A program made the position numbers and the translations under genes. Positions 34,429-41,551 of a DNA stretch of 57,191 bases are shown here, in pieces. Under the pieces are notes generated by a model. The model had not been told where the DNA came from. It did not search any database and saw nothing but the letters and a program-made list of their open reading frames with translations. Location of the stretch: contig CABUHE010000010.1 in NCBI GenBank assembly GCA_902491375.1, positions 1-57,191 on the forward strand. Reading direction: 5' to 3'. Every line of letters starts with the position of its first letter. Positions within the stretch are counted from its first letter, which is position 1. This DNA is from an uncultured Prevotella sp. Its GTDB lineage: Bacteria > Bacteroidota > Bacteroidia > Bacteroidales > Bacteroidaceae.

Positions 34429-35328
34429 TTATCCTTGTGTTTTTGTCTTGTTTGTTTCGTTAATCAAACTCATGAGATATTTCCCGTAATCGTTTTTCAA
34501 CATAGGGCTAGCAACATTTTTAAGCTTTTCTTCATTTATCCACCCTTGTTTGTATGCGATTTCCTCAAGACATGCTATTTTAAGTCCTTGTCTTTTTTCA
34601 ATAACTTCAATGAAAGTTGATGCCTCGCTCAGACTGTCATGCGTTCCTGTATCGAGCCATGCAAATCCTCTCTGTAATGTCTTGACTTTGAGGTCATTTC
34701 TTTTTAAGTATTCTTGGTTTACAGAGGTGATTTCAAGCTCTCCACGTTTGCTTGGCTTAATGTTTTTTGCTATTTCAACAACGCTGTTGGGATAAAAATA
34801 TAGGCCAACAACTGCATAATTGCTTTTGGGCTTTTCTGGTTTCTCTTCAATACTAAGGCAATTCCCGTCAGTATCAAATTCAGCAACGCCGTATCGTTCA
34901 GGATCATTTACGTAATATCCAAAAACTGTAGCTTTGTTATTTTGCTCTGCTTCTTTTACGCAGTCTTTAAGCATAGCAGAGAATCCTGCTCCGTGGAAGA
35001 TATTATCTCCCAATACAAGACATACGCTGTCGGTACCTACAAACTTTTCTCCTATAATGAATGCTTGTGCAAGGCCATCAGGTGATGGTTGTTCTGCATA
35101 TTCAAAATGGACACCATAATCAGAACCGTCTCCTAAAAGACGTTTGAATCCTGGAAGATCGTAAGGGGTTGATATGATGAGAATTTCTTTGATTCCGGCA
35201 AGCATCAGGACTGATATTGGATAATATATCATAGGCTTGTCAAAAATTGGTATCAGTTGTTTACTGATGCCTTTTGTAATTGGATATAGCCTGGTGCCCG
35301 ATCCACCTGCTAACACGATTCCTTTCAT
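34429..35328 (-). CDS. rfbA: Glucose-1-phosphate thymidylyltransferase
   Basis: A 299-residue RmlA/RfbA that makes dTDP-glucose. The nucleotidyltransferase signature GGSGTRLYPITKGISKQ is at 8-24 and VLGDNIFHG marks the metal-binding Asp. Its usual partners rfbB, rfbC and rfbD are absent nearby; instead it is directly followed by the Wzc-like kinase, so both are read from one promoter. Confidence 0.96.
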   Translation of the reverse strand: MKGIVLAGGSGTRLYPITKGISKQLIPIFDKPMIYYPISVLMLAGIKEILIISTPYDLPGFKRLLGDGSDYGVHFEYAEQPSPDGLAQAFIIGEKFVGTDSVCLVLGDNIFHGAGFSAMLKDCVKEAEQNNKATVFGYYVNDPERYGVAEFDTDGNCLSIEEKPEKPKSNYAVVGLYFYPNSVVEIAKNIKPSKRGELEITSVNQEYLKRNDLKVKTLQRGFAWLDTGTHDSLSEASTFIEVIEKRQGLKIACLEEIAYKQGWINEEKLKNVASPMLKNDYGKYLMSLINETNKTKTQG

Positions 35329-35446
35329 TTTGTGACTGGTTTAGTGTAGTTTAAATTGCCCGTCATACAGATCGCATAACGTGCGTTAATATTCAATTTT
35401 ATGTTCTTGTGTATGTTGTCTGATTTTATTCCAAACATTATCTGTG

Positions 35447-35478
35447 CAAAGGTATAATAAAAATTGATAATAATCAAA
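35447..35478 (-). promoter_or_regulatory. TTTG-N20-TAnnTTTG promoter of rfbA-wzc
   Basis: On the minus strand TTTG and TACCTTTG are 20 bp apart. The leader to rfbA is about 110 nt. Confidence 0.65.
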
Positions 35479-35484
35479 TTTTAT

Positions 35485-35515
35485 TTTGATTTTTGCTGTA
35501 TTTGCTGTATTTTTG
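35485..35515 (+). promoter_or_regulatory. TTTG-N19-TAnnTTTG promoter of the 214-aa gene
   Basis: TTTG and TATTTTTG at 19-bp spacing, 54 bp before the ATG. It overlaps in position with the divergent rfbA promoter region. Confidence 0.6.
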
Positions 35516-35568
35516 CACTTACATTTTAAATGGGGTGTATCCCCATGTTTTTGTAAATAAAAAATAAT

Positions 35569-36213
35569 ATGGGATTTTTAAGTAAAATATTTGGTAAAAA
35601 CAATAACGGGGAACGTAAGACTGGCGGAATGGAAGATTACATGACGTTGGTACGTGTTTATTTACAGGCTGCTATAGCTGAAACAGCCGGAATTACAAAT
35701 CTTGCCATGTTGCCGGATTTGAGACTTTTTAAGACTACATTGCATGTCCCTACTTTGAATAACAAACTTGGTGTTGGAGAGAAGAAGCATTGTAAGAAAA
35801 TGTTGCAGGATCTTTATAAGACGGATGATGTGTTTTTCAAAGAATTAGACCAAAGTATACGCCGTAATTGCCGTAAGATGCAGGATGTTCAGACTTATCT
35901 GATACAATTCCAAAACTTTACGCAGGATACTATGATGTTGATGGGCAACCTTATGAAGTTTAAGTTGCGTGTGCCGTCTTTTATGAAGAAAGCGATTTAT
36001 TCAATGACAGAAAAGACCGTTTCAGATATTTTCAGTAAAAACGACTTCAAAGATGTTGGAGTAATGAAGACAGTTGTTGCTATCCGTACATATAACAAAC
36101 GTCTCGGCTTTTCTGAAAAATGGATTACGGATTTCGTATATCAGGTGGTTATGCTTGCTAAGAAAGAGCCAAGACCTTCTTCAGATGATGAAGATGTGAA
36201 GACAAGAAAATAA
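35569..36213 (+). CDS. Conserved-looking protein of unknown function (214 aa)
   Basis: I do not recognise this protein. It is basic, mostly helical, and lacks a signal peptide or membrane segment, so it should be cytoplasmic. The N-terminus (MGFLSKIFGKNN) is amphipathic and could touch the membrane. The C-terminus is charged (SSDDEDVKTRK). It has a good promoter and stands alone just upstream of the cell-division/RNase Y operon, transcribed in the same direction after a 139-bp gap that holds a second promoter. Confidence 0.75.
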   Translation: MGFLSKIFGKNNNGERKTGGMEDYMTLVRVYLQAAIAETAGITNLAMLPDLRLFKTTLHVPTLNNKLGVGEKKHCKKMLQDLYKTDDVFFKELDQSIRRNCRKMQDVQTYLIQFQNFTQDTMMLMGNLMKFKLRVPSFMKKAIYSMTEKTVSDIFSKNDFKDVGVMKTVVAIRTYNKRLGFSEKWITDFVYQVVMLAKKEPRPSSDDEDVKTRK

Positions 36214-36303
36214 GTAATTCTGTTTATGATATTGTTGTATAAATAATACGAATATGTTGTGATAGCTTTAGATTTGATTTTCATCAAAATACATTGAATA
36301 AAT

Positions 36304-36334
36304 TTTGCAATGTGATGAAAAAAGTCTAATTTTG
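36304..36334 (+). promoter_or_regulatory. TTTG-N19-TAnnTTTG promoter of the zapA-rny operon
   Basis: TTTG and TAATTTTG at 19-bp spacing. The leader is only about 10-15 nt before the first ATG. Confidence 0.65.
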
Positions 36335-36352
36335 TAGACAAAATCCATATTG

Positions 36353-36646
36353 ATGGCTGATAAAGACAAAATCTTGACGCTTTTTACGACGCGTGTAAGG
36401 CAAATGATTCTTCAGTATAATGAATTGAAAGAAGAAAATAAACAGCTTTACGCGCAGATCAGTTCGCATGAAGATCAGATCAAGCGCCTGACTGCAAGTC
36501 TTGAACAGGCACATAAGGATTATGAAAGCCTAAAAGCGGCTAAGATGATAGAAATATGCGATGGCGACATCGAGTCGGCAAAGCGTAGGTTGGCCGCGTT
36601 AATCAGAGAGGTTAACAAATGTATTACGCTTCTGAGCGGAAAATGA
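36353..36646 (+). CDS. Small coiled-coil protein, ZapB-like
   Basis: A 97-residue protein, almost wholly coiled coil (QYNELKEENKQLYAQISSHE, then DQIKRLTASLEQAHKDYESL). Size and position directly before zapA suggest a ZapB-like or ZapA-associated division factor. This is inferred from the coiled coil and the operon, not from clear homology. I chose ATG over the TTG one codon earlier. The gap to zapA is 10 bp. Confidence 0.75.
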   Translation: MADKDKILTLFTTRVRQMILQYNELKEENKQLYAQISSHEDQIKRLTASLEQAHKDYESLKAAKMIEICDGDIESAKRRLAALIREVNKCITLLSGK

Positions 36647-36656
36647 TGAAGTGGAG

Positions 36657-36983
36657 ATGGCTGAAGAGAAAGAAAGATTAAATATAAGGTTACATGTCTA
36701 TGATACAGACATTCCTGTAAAGATAATGCCAGAAGATGAACCTTTTTGCCGTAATGCTGCGAGATTGATTACGGAAAAGGTTAATGCTTTTTCAGATATG
36801 TACAGATCAACTCGAAGTGAAAAAGAGATTCTTTATATGGCTATGCTTGATATAGCTATCAGCTATGAATTTGAGAAAACGAACAATGACACAGAGCCTT
36901 ATGATAATATTCTCACAAATATCACCCACGAAATCGAAGACGCTTTAGGTGTTAAAAGCTCAGCGCGTGATATGTTGGAGTGA
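36657..36983 (+). CDS. zapA: Cell division protein ZapA
   Basis: About 108 residues. ZapA binds FtsZ and bundles its filaments at the septum. RLNIRLHVYDTDIPVKI is the N-terminal beta region, and MYRSTRSEKEILYMAMLDIAISYEFEK the central helix typical of the family. A GTG two codons before the ATG is also possible. It lies between the ZapB-like gene and rny. Confidence 0.85.
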   Translation: MAEEKERLNIRLHVYDTDIPVKIMPEDEPFCRNAARLITEKVNAFSDMYRSTRSEKEILYMAMLDIAISYEFEKTNNDTEPYDNILTNITHEIEDALGVKSSARDMLE

Positions 36984-37010
36984 GAATATTAATTTAAAAT
37001 CAAATAGCGG

Positions 37011-38546
37011 ATGATATTAAATATTATTGTGGCCGTAGTGGCTCTCGTATTAGGAGGTCTTGCGGGGTATTTTGTATTTAGGTATATACTTACTGGAAAA
37101 TACAAGGAAATGGTCAGCGCTGCAGAGAAAGAGGCTGATGTATTAAAAGAGAAAAAGTTGTTGGAGGTTAAGGAAAAATTCCTTAACAAGAAATCGGAAT
37201 TGGAAAAGGAAGTCCAAAGCCGCAATCAAAAGATACAGCAGAGTGAAAACAGACTTAAGCAGCGTGAGCTTTCATTAAACCAGCGCCAAGAGGAACTCGG
37301 TCGTAAGAAACAGGATCTTGATCAGCAGCAGCAGCGTGTGGATAATGAAAAGAAACTTGTTCAGCTGCGTCAGGATGAGCTTGACAAGTTGCAGCTGCAG
37401 GAGCGTGCGAAGCTTGAGGAATTGTCTGGACTTAGTGCAGATGAGGCGAGAAATCGTCTTGTTGAGAGCTTAAAGGATGAGGCACGTACAAATGCAGCAA
37501 GTTACATTAATGAAATAATGGACGAAGCAAAGCTTAATGCCAATGCCCAAGCAAAAAAGATCGTTATTCAGACTATTCAGCGTGTAGCAACTGAAACTGC
37601 TATTGAGAACTCAGTAAGTGTGTTCCACATTGATAATGATGAGGTGAAGGGACGTATTATCGGACGTGAAGGACGTAATATACGTGCGCTTGAGGCTGCA
37701 ACAGGAGTTGAAATTGTTGTTGATGATACACCTGAAGCAATCGTAATATCAGCGTTTGACCCTATTAGACGTGAAGTCTGCCGTCTTGCTCTTCATCAGC
37801 TTGTTGCTGATGGCCGTATTCATCCGGCACGTATTGAGGAAGTTGTTGCTAAGGTTAAAAAACAGCTTGACAACGAAATCATTGAAACAGGTAAACGTAC
37901 AGCTATTGATTTGGGTATTCATGGACTACATCCTGAACTGATAAGGATTATAGGTAAGATGAAATACCGTTCGAGCTACGGACAGAACCTTTTGCAACAT
38001 GCTCGTGAAACAGCTAATCTTTGTGCTGTTATGGCATCAGAACTTGGTCTTAATCCTAAGAAGGCAAAGCGCGCCGGATTGTTGCATGACATAGGAAAGG
38101 TGCCTGATGAGGAAAGTGAGTTGCCTCACGCTTTGTATGGAGCAAAGATAGCTGAGAAGTATAAGGAGAAGCCTGACATTGTCAATGCAATTGGCGCCCA
38201 CCATGATGAGTTGGAAATGAATACGCTGCTTGCGCCGATTGTACAGGTCTGCGATGCCATAAGTGGTGCCCGCCCGGGTGCCCGTAGGGAGATTGTCGAG
38301 GCTTATATCAAGCGTTTGAACGATTTGGAGGCCATTGCCATGAGTTATCCTGGTGTTACGAAGACTTATGCGATACAAGCTGGTCGTGAGCTTCGTGTCA
38401 TAGTCGGCGCTGACAAGATGGACGACAGTCAGACTGAAAAGCTTTCAGGTGAAATTGCTACGAAGATACAGAACGAGATGACTTATCCCGGACAGGTTAA
38501 GATAACAGTCATACGTGAGACGCGTAGCGTGGCTTATGCAAAGTAA
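37011..38546 (+). CDS. rny: Ribonuclease Y
   Basis: A 511-residue membrane-anchored endoribonuclease that starts mRNA decay. One N-terminal membrane span (about 3-23) is followed by a long coiled coil (to about 190), a KH RNA-binding domain (GRIIGREGRNIRAL) and an HD domain (LLHDIGKVPDE). The order and length match the family. It is the last gene of the zapB-like/zapA operon and ends at a strong terminator. Confidence 0.97.
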   Translation: MILNIIVAVVALVLGGLAGYFVFRYILTGKYKEMVSAAEKEADVLKEKKLLEVKEKFLNKKSELEKEVQSRNQKIQQSENRLKQRELSLNQRQEELGRKKQDLDQQQQRVDNEKKLVQLRQDELDKLQLQERAKLEELSGLSADEARNRLVESLKDEARTNAASYINEIMDEAKLNANAQAKKIVIQTIQRVATETAIENSVSVFHIDNDEVKGRIIGREGRNIRALEAATGVEIVVDDTPEAIVISAFDPIRREVCRLALHQLVADGRIHPARIEEVVAKVKKQLDNEIIETGKRTAIDLGIHGLHPELIRIIGKMKYRSSYGQNLLQHARETANLCAVMASELGLNPKKAKRAGLLHDIGKVPDEESELPHALYGAKIAEKYKEKPDIVNAIGAHHDELEMNTLLAPIVQVCDAISGARPGARREIVEAYIKRLNDLEAIAMSYPGVTKTYAIQAGRELRVIVGADKMDDSQTEKLSGEIATKIQNEMTYPGQVKITVIRETRSVAYAK

Positions 38547-38574
38547 GCAGGATAGTAGTTTAATCATATAATGT

Positions 38575-38607
38575 AAAAGGCGGTCCTTGGATAAAGGACC
38601 GCCTTTT
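38575..38607 (+). terminator. Terminator of rny, probably bidirectional
   Basis: A 14-bp perfect stem (AAAAGGCGGTCCTT) with a 5-nt loop and T4 ends on both strands. It separates rny from the convergent HAD phosphatase gene. Confidence 0.9.
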
Positions 38608-38670
38608 ATATTCATGTGGCAATATTGCCGTGGTTGTGCATGATTGTGACTTTTCCGTGTTCTTGCCATG

Positions 38671-39315
38671 TTATGGCATGGTTATTTCATCCGGACTTTC
38701 TACAAACGTTGTTCCGCCGTTTCGTAATAAGAAATCCTTGTCACGGAATCCCCACAACACGCTTATGCACGGAATACCGCAGTTGCGTGCCGTTGCAATG
38801 TCAACATCGCTGTCGCCAACGTATACGGCGGTGGCCTTGTCTGCATTTAACCGTTTCAGGGCTTCATTCACGGTGTCAGGTGCCGGTTTTTTGCGTATTG
38901 CCTCGCTCTCGCCGATTGCCACCTCTATATATTCGTTGAAGAATGTCTGGCATAGGGCTTCCGTTGCCTTGCAATATTTGTTGCTGACTACTGCAAGGCG
39001 CTTACCCCGTTCTTTGAGTGTCTTGAGCATTTCCATGATACCTGGATACGGCTTTGTTGAGTCTAGACTGTGCTTCAGGTAGTATGTGGCGAATTCGGAG
39101 AACGTTTCTTCATATTTCGGATTGCCGGTTCCTCCGGGTATTGCCCTTTCGATGAGTTTCCTGATGCCGTTGCCTACCATCTGTCTCACTTCGTCTTTTG
39201 TGTGTTCCGGAAATCCGTAGACACGTAAGGCGTGGTTTGTGCTTGCAGTCAGGTCGTCGAGGGTGTACAACAGAGTTCCGTCAAGGTCGAAGATGTATGT
39301 TTCGTACTGTTTCAT
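38671..39315 (-). CDS. HAD phosphatase, phosphoglycolate phosphatase-like
   Basis: A 214-residue Gph/PGMB-type HAD hydrolase. Motif I is FDLDGTLLYT with Asp10 and Asp12, motif II AVVSNK, and motif IV VGDSDVDIATARNCG. A helical cap lies between motifs I and II (about 20-85). Substrates could be phosphoglycolate or sugar phosphates. It has its own promoter and no operon partner. Confidence 0.87.
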   Translation of the reverse strand: MKQYETYIFDLDGTLLYTLDDLTASTNHALRVYGFPEHTKDEVRQMVGNGIRKLIERAIPGGTGNPKYEETFSEFATYYLKHSLDSTKPYPGIMEMLKTLKERGKRLAVVSNKYCKATEALCQTFFNEYIEVAIGESEAIRKKPAPDTVNEALKRLNADKATAVYVGDSDVDIATARNCGIPCISVLWGFRDKDFLLRNGGTTFVESPDEITMP

Positions 39316-39346
39316 AATTTTATTATATATAGATGTTTCCGACGTG

Positions 39347-39354
39347 CAAAATTA
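39347..39354 (-). promoter_or_regulatory. TAnnTTTG promoter of the HAD phosphatase gene
   Basis: TAATTTTG on the minus strand, 32 bp before the ATG. Confidence 0.5.
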
Positions 39355-39498
39355 CCTCAAAATGTTTTTACCTGATACATTTATCCTGATTTTTTGTTTC
39401 CAAGCATCCTGTTTTTATGCCTTTACATTAATTGTTTATTTGAAAACGTGTGTACTGTTTCTGATTATAACTTTGCCTCTGTTGTTTAGGATGAATTA

Positions 39499-39602
39499 GG
39501 CTTAAAACCGCTTTAAAAGCAAGAGGTGGCCTTTTGCGTTGTAAAAGATGGTCTTTGGTAACCTCAAAGGTAACCTTTTACAGCTTAAAAGGTTACCTAT
39601 TA
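39499..39602. repeat. 22-bp-period intergenic repeat array E (4-5 units)
   Basis: Cores start at 39521, 39543, 39566 and 39587, with a weaker unit ending at 39514. Units 3 and 4 form a perfect 12-bp stem (AGGTAACCTTTT) with 7-nt loop ACAGCTT. The 390-bp gap between the HAD gene and the damaged lipoprotein gene holds this array and the HAD promoter; I see no other gene in it. Confidence 0.75.
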
Positions 39603-39687
39603 TAAATGCGGGATTTGTTTAACAAGACAAGTACTTTAACCTGTACAATGGTAATAATTTAATTTATTGATAATCATTGTGTTATAA

Positions 39688-40260
39688 ATTATACTATTTT
39701 CTGTTGTGAGTTGCCAAAATGATTCGCCAGAAGAAGTGATGTATAGCAAAACTTCAATGGAGCAACAGACAGAACAAAAGTTGCAATGTCTTTATGAAAT
39801 GTATAAAGACAAGCCTATTCAGTCTCTTTTCAATACAACACGAGCAACTCGAGAAGTATTAAATGGAGAATGTGTTATCGGTGCGATACAATATTGTGGA
39901 AATCATTTTAACGAGAACATCTCAAAGAATGAAATTGTGAGATATTTCGGAGACAAGGTTCAAAGAGACAAAAATGGCAACATCACAGGAATAGCCTTAA
40001 ATACGTCTGATTGGGATGCCGCATTAAACAATTGGTTTACGGCTACATATCCTTATAGCCAAGCTTACCTGATAAACGAAATAGCCAATGGTAAAATAGC
40101 TTGCTGTAGATTGGGGAGTGATAGAAGTCATGCCGTTGTTTTATTGGGAGTTGATGCAGATGCGGGGAAATTCATATATTATGATCCTGTTCTTGGTGGC
40201 GAAAATAACAAGGCGGCTTTTACTGAAATATATGACCCTAGAATTATTACAAAAAAGTAA
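39688..40260 (+). pseudogene. Damaged lipoprotein gene with C39/papain-like cysteine peptidase domain
   Basis: The frame reads IILFSVVSCQNDSPEE, the end of a lipoprotein signal peptide with its Cys, but a TAA precedes it and no ATG, GTG or TTG start can supply the charged beginning. A GTG at 39706 would start translation two residues before the lipobox Cys and give a 184-residue protein without a signal. The domain itself looks intact: NGEC (Cys56 from that GTG), SHAVVLLGVD (His142) and YYDPVLGG (Asp160) resemble the C39-like catalytic Cys-His-Asp set. It is either a recent pseudogene, a gene with a sequencing error, or a cytoplasmic product. Confidence 0.6.
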
Positions 40261-40308
40261 AATGTATAGCTTAGAAAGATGCAGTTGAAACTCTATATAT
40301 TTTAAACC

Positions 40309-40347
40309 AAAGAGTCATGGATGTTATAAAAATATCCAGGACTCTTT
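40309..40347 (+). terminator. Bidirectional hairpin between convergent genes
   Basis: AAAGAGTC/GACTCTTT (8 bp), one mismatch, then TGGAT/ATCCA with an AT-rich loop. It separates the C39-like gene from the convergent TonB-C-like gene. Confidence 0.7.
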
Positions 40348-40370
40348 GATTATTTATAAAAATACTTAAA

Positions 40371-40784
40371 CTATTTCATCAATATAGGTATGTCATAACT
40401 TCCATAACCAATAATTTCAACATCTGTAAGAGGATGGATCGGGGTCAGTGAACCTTGTATTTTATACTGAAAATAAATGGTGTCTGTTTGTTGAAGTTTA
40501 TTAATTCGGATATTCTTTACTTTATCAAAAGCCTCCAATGTTGCACTCTTGAATTTTTTATTGTTGCAATCCACAACTTTTCTTTTGACAACATTTCCCT
40601 TGTTATCTGTTTTATATTCAATAGCAACAATTGCCTCTTGGTTACTGGCTTGAAGCTTTATAGGATATTTACAGATATGGCTTAATTTTGATACAAGCAA
40701 CTGCTTATCTTCACAACTGCGATACCCTTGAGCACTGGCTTGTAAAAACAATAATACCGCTATAATAATCAATATTTTTTTCAT
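40371..40784 (-). CDS. Small exported protein with TonB C-terminal-like domain
   Basis: A 137-residue protein with a clear signal peptide (MKKILIIIAVLLFLQASAQG). The mature part, IVAIEYKTDNKGNVVKRKVVDC with a following ATLEAFDKVKNI helix, looks like the strand-strand-helix-strand of the TonB C-terminal domain. There is no membrane anchor or Pro-rich linker, so it is not a TonB proper. Such solitary domains are common in Bacteroidota and their role is unknown. Two cysteines in the mature region (Cys24 and Cys37) may form a disulfide. Confidence 0.7.
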   Translation of the reverse strand: MKKILIIIAVLLFLQASAQGYRSCEDKQLLVSKLSHICKYPIKLQASNQEAIVAIEYKTDNKGNVVKRKVVDCNNKKFKSATLEAFDKVKNIRINKLQQTDTIYFQYKIQGSLTPIHPLTDVEIIGYGSYDIPILMK

Positions 40785-40953
40785 ACCACAATTTTACAAT
40801 AAGATACTAATTCACTTTTACAAAAATACATAAAATATTTATGAAATAAGAAAAGTTCTCTGTAAAATAGCTTTTTGTGTAGAAAAAAGATATAATATTT
40901 AGTATATTTATGAGATTTTATAAATATTTTACATATATTTCGTGTCAATTTTG

Positions 40954-40961
40954 TATCTTTG
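40954..40961 (+). promoter_or_regulatory. TAnnTTTG promoter upstream of a 38-codon frame
   Basis: TATCTTTG, first of three such boxes in this 767-bp region. Transcription would start near 40966. No TTTG at -33. Confidence 0.45.
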
Positions 40962-41006
40962 TGTCGTATTTTGGATGGTATTGTCTATTGACTTTCCACA
41001 TTAGTT

Positions 41007-41123
41007 ATGGGACTTCATGAAAAAACGACTATTGTCTTTCTTTTCTTGACAGATCTTTTCCTCTCGTCATTCTCTCCCTTGTGGCAGAGTCTATTCGCAT
41101 TGTGTCATGTAAAAAAGTCATAA
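41007..41123 (+). CDS. Possible small hydrophobic peptide (38 aa)
   Basis: An ATG-to-TAA frame about 40 nt downstream of a promoter box. The product would have a hydrophobic middle (TIVFLFLTDLFLSSFSPLW) and a basic end (HVKKS), like small membrane peptides. There is no homology evidence and a frame of this size can occur by chance, so this is a candidate only. Confidence 0.25.
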   Translation: MGLHEKTTIVFLFLTDLFLSSFSPLWQSLFALCHVKKS

Positions 41124-41172
41124 TTTCTATGTTTCTCTTCTTGCAAATTATGGGATATTAAGAAAAATATCG

Positions 41173-41180
41173 TATCTTTG
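41173..41180 (+). promoter_or_regulatory. TAnnTTTG promoter of the cloverleaf RNA
   Basis: TATCTTTG; the expected start, 4-7 nt downstream, coincides with the 5' base of the closing stem of the folded RNA. Confidence 0.55.
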
Positions 41181-41185
41181 TCCCC

Positions 41186-41285
41186 GAATTGAGGCGTTCT
41201 TTGCATATTGCAAAATACAGAAACGAGCAGAAGTCCGCTCGTTTCCATATTGTTACCTATATAATATAGGCAAACGCCCAACTTC
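41186..41285 (+). ncRNA. Candidate structured small RNA, four-way junction
   Basis: GAATTGAGGCGTT and AACGCCCAACTTC pair over 12 bp with one bulge on each side, closing a junction of three hairpins: TTTGC-ATATT-GCAAA (41200-41214), GAAACGAGC with an 8-nt loop (41220-41245, 9 perfect bp) and CCTATA-TAA-TATAGG (41256-41270). Nearly every base is accounted for. It is not a tRNA: arm sizes and conserved bases do not fit. The DEAD-box gene downstream has its own promoter, so this is more likely an independent RNA than its leader. No convincing terminator follows; the transcript may run into 41386 or beyond. Confidence 0.55.
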
Positions 41286-41330
41286 TTGATTTTCAATCAA
41301 AGTCCAATTTAGAGCGAGTTAGTATTTTTT

Positions 41331-41386
41331 GCCAGCTTTGGCCGTTATAGACTGAAACCAGTTGCGGGTGCAGCCACCGTCCTGGC
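41331..41386 (+). other. Second folded domain downstream of the cloverleaf
   Basis: GCCAG/CTGGC could close a junction holding ACTG-AAAC-CAGT and CGGGTG-CAGC-CACCG (one bulged G). This GC-rich island stands out from its AT-rich surroundings. It is either the 3' part of the same RNA or a separate element. Confidence 0.4.
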
Positions 41387-41501
41387 TCTTTGTCGGGCAT
41401 GGTATTACGCTGTTATTTAATGTGAAGAGGCTCATGGGCGGTTGAATTGTTACTAATCATAAAATATTTCGTTTTTTTTCGTCGGTTCAAATTTTATTTA
41501 C

Positions 41502-41509
41502 TATCTTTG
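41502..41509 (+). promoter_or_regulatory. TAnnTTTG promoter of the DEAD-box helicase
   Basis: TATCTTTG with TTTC about 21 bp upstream, 43 bp before the ATG chosen for the helicase. Confidence 0.55.
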
Positions 41510-41551
41510 TGGCGTTTAAATAGAATACTCTTGAAAGACAAAAATCACGTA

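Noticed and set aside
39239..39499. 86-codon hydrophobic plus-strand frame at the start of the HAD phosphatase gene
   Set aside because: Starts antisense within the HAD gene and crosses its promoter; no own promoter box. Its hydrophobic nature follows from AT-rich sequence.
41186..41285. Cloverleaf as a tRNA or tRNA pseudogene
   Set aside because: Lacks the T-arm TTCRANY loop, the 7-nt anticodon loop and the D-arm GG; arm lengths are 5, 9 and 6 bp, not those of a tRNA.
41331..41440. Cobalamin or TPP riboswitch before the DEAD-box helicase
   Set aside because: GCAGCCACCG recalled the B12-box at first glance, but the conserved cores of either class are missing and the downstream gene is unrelated to these cofactors.
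41447..41551. Longer N-terminus for the DEAD-box helicase
   Set aside because: It would include the promoter box and add a stretch unlike the family before the conserved helicase start.
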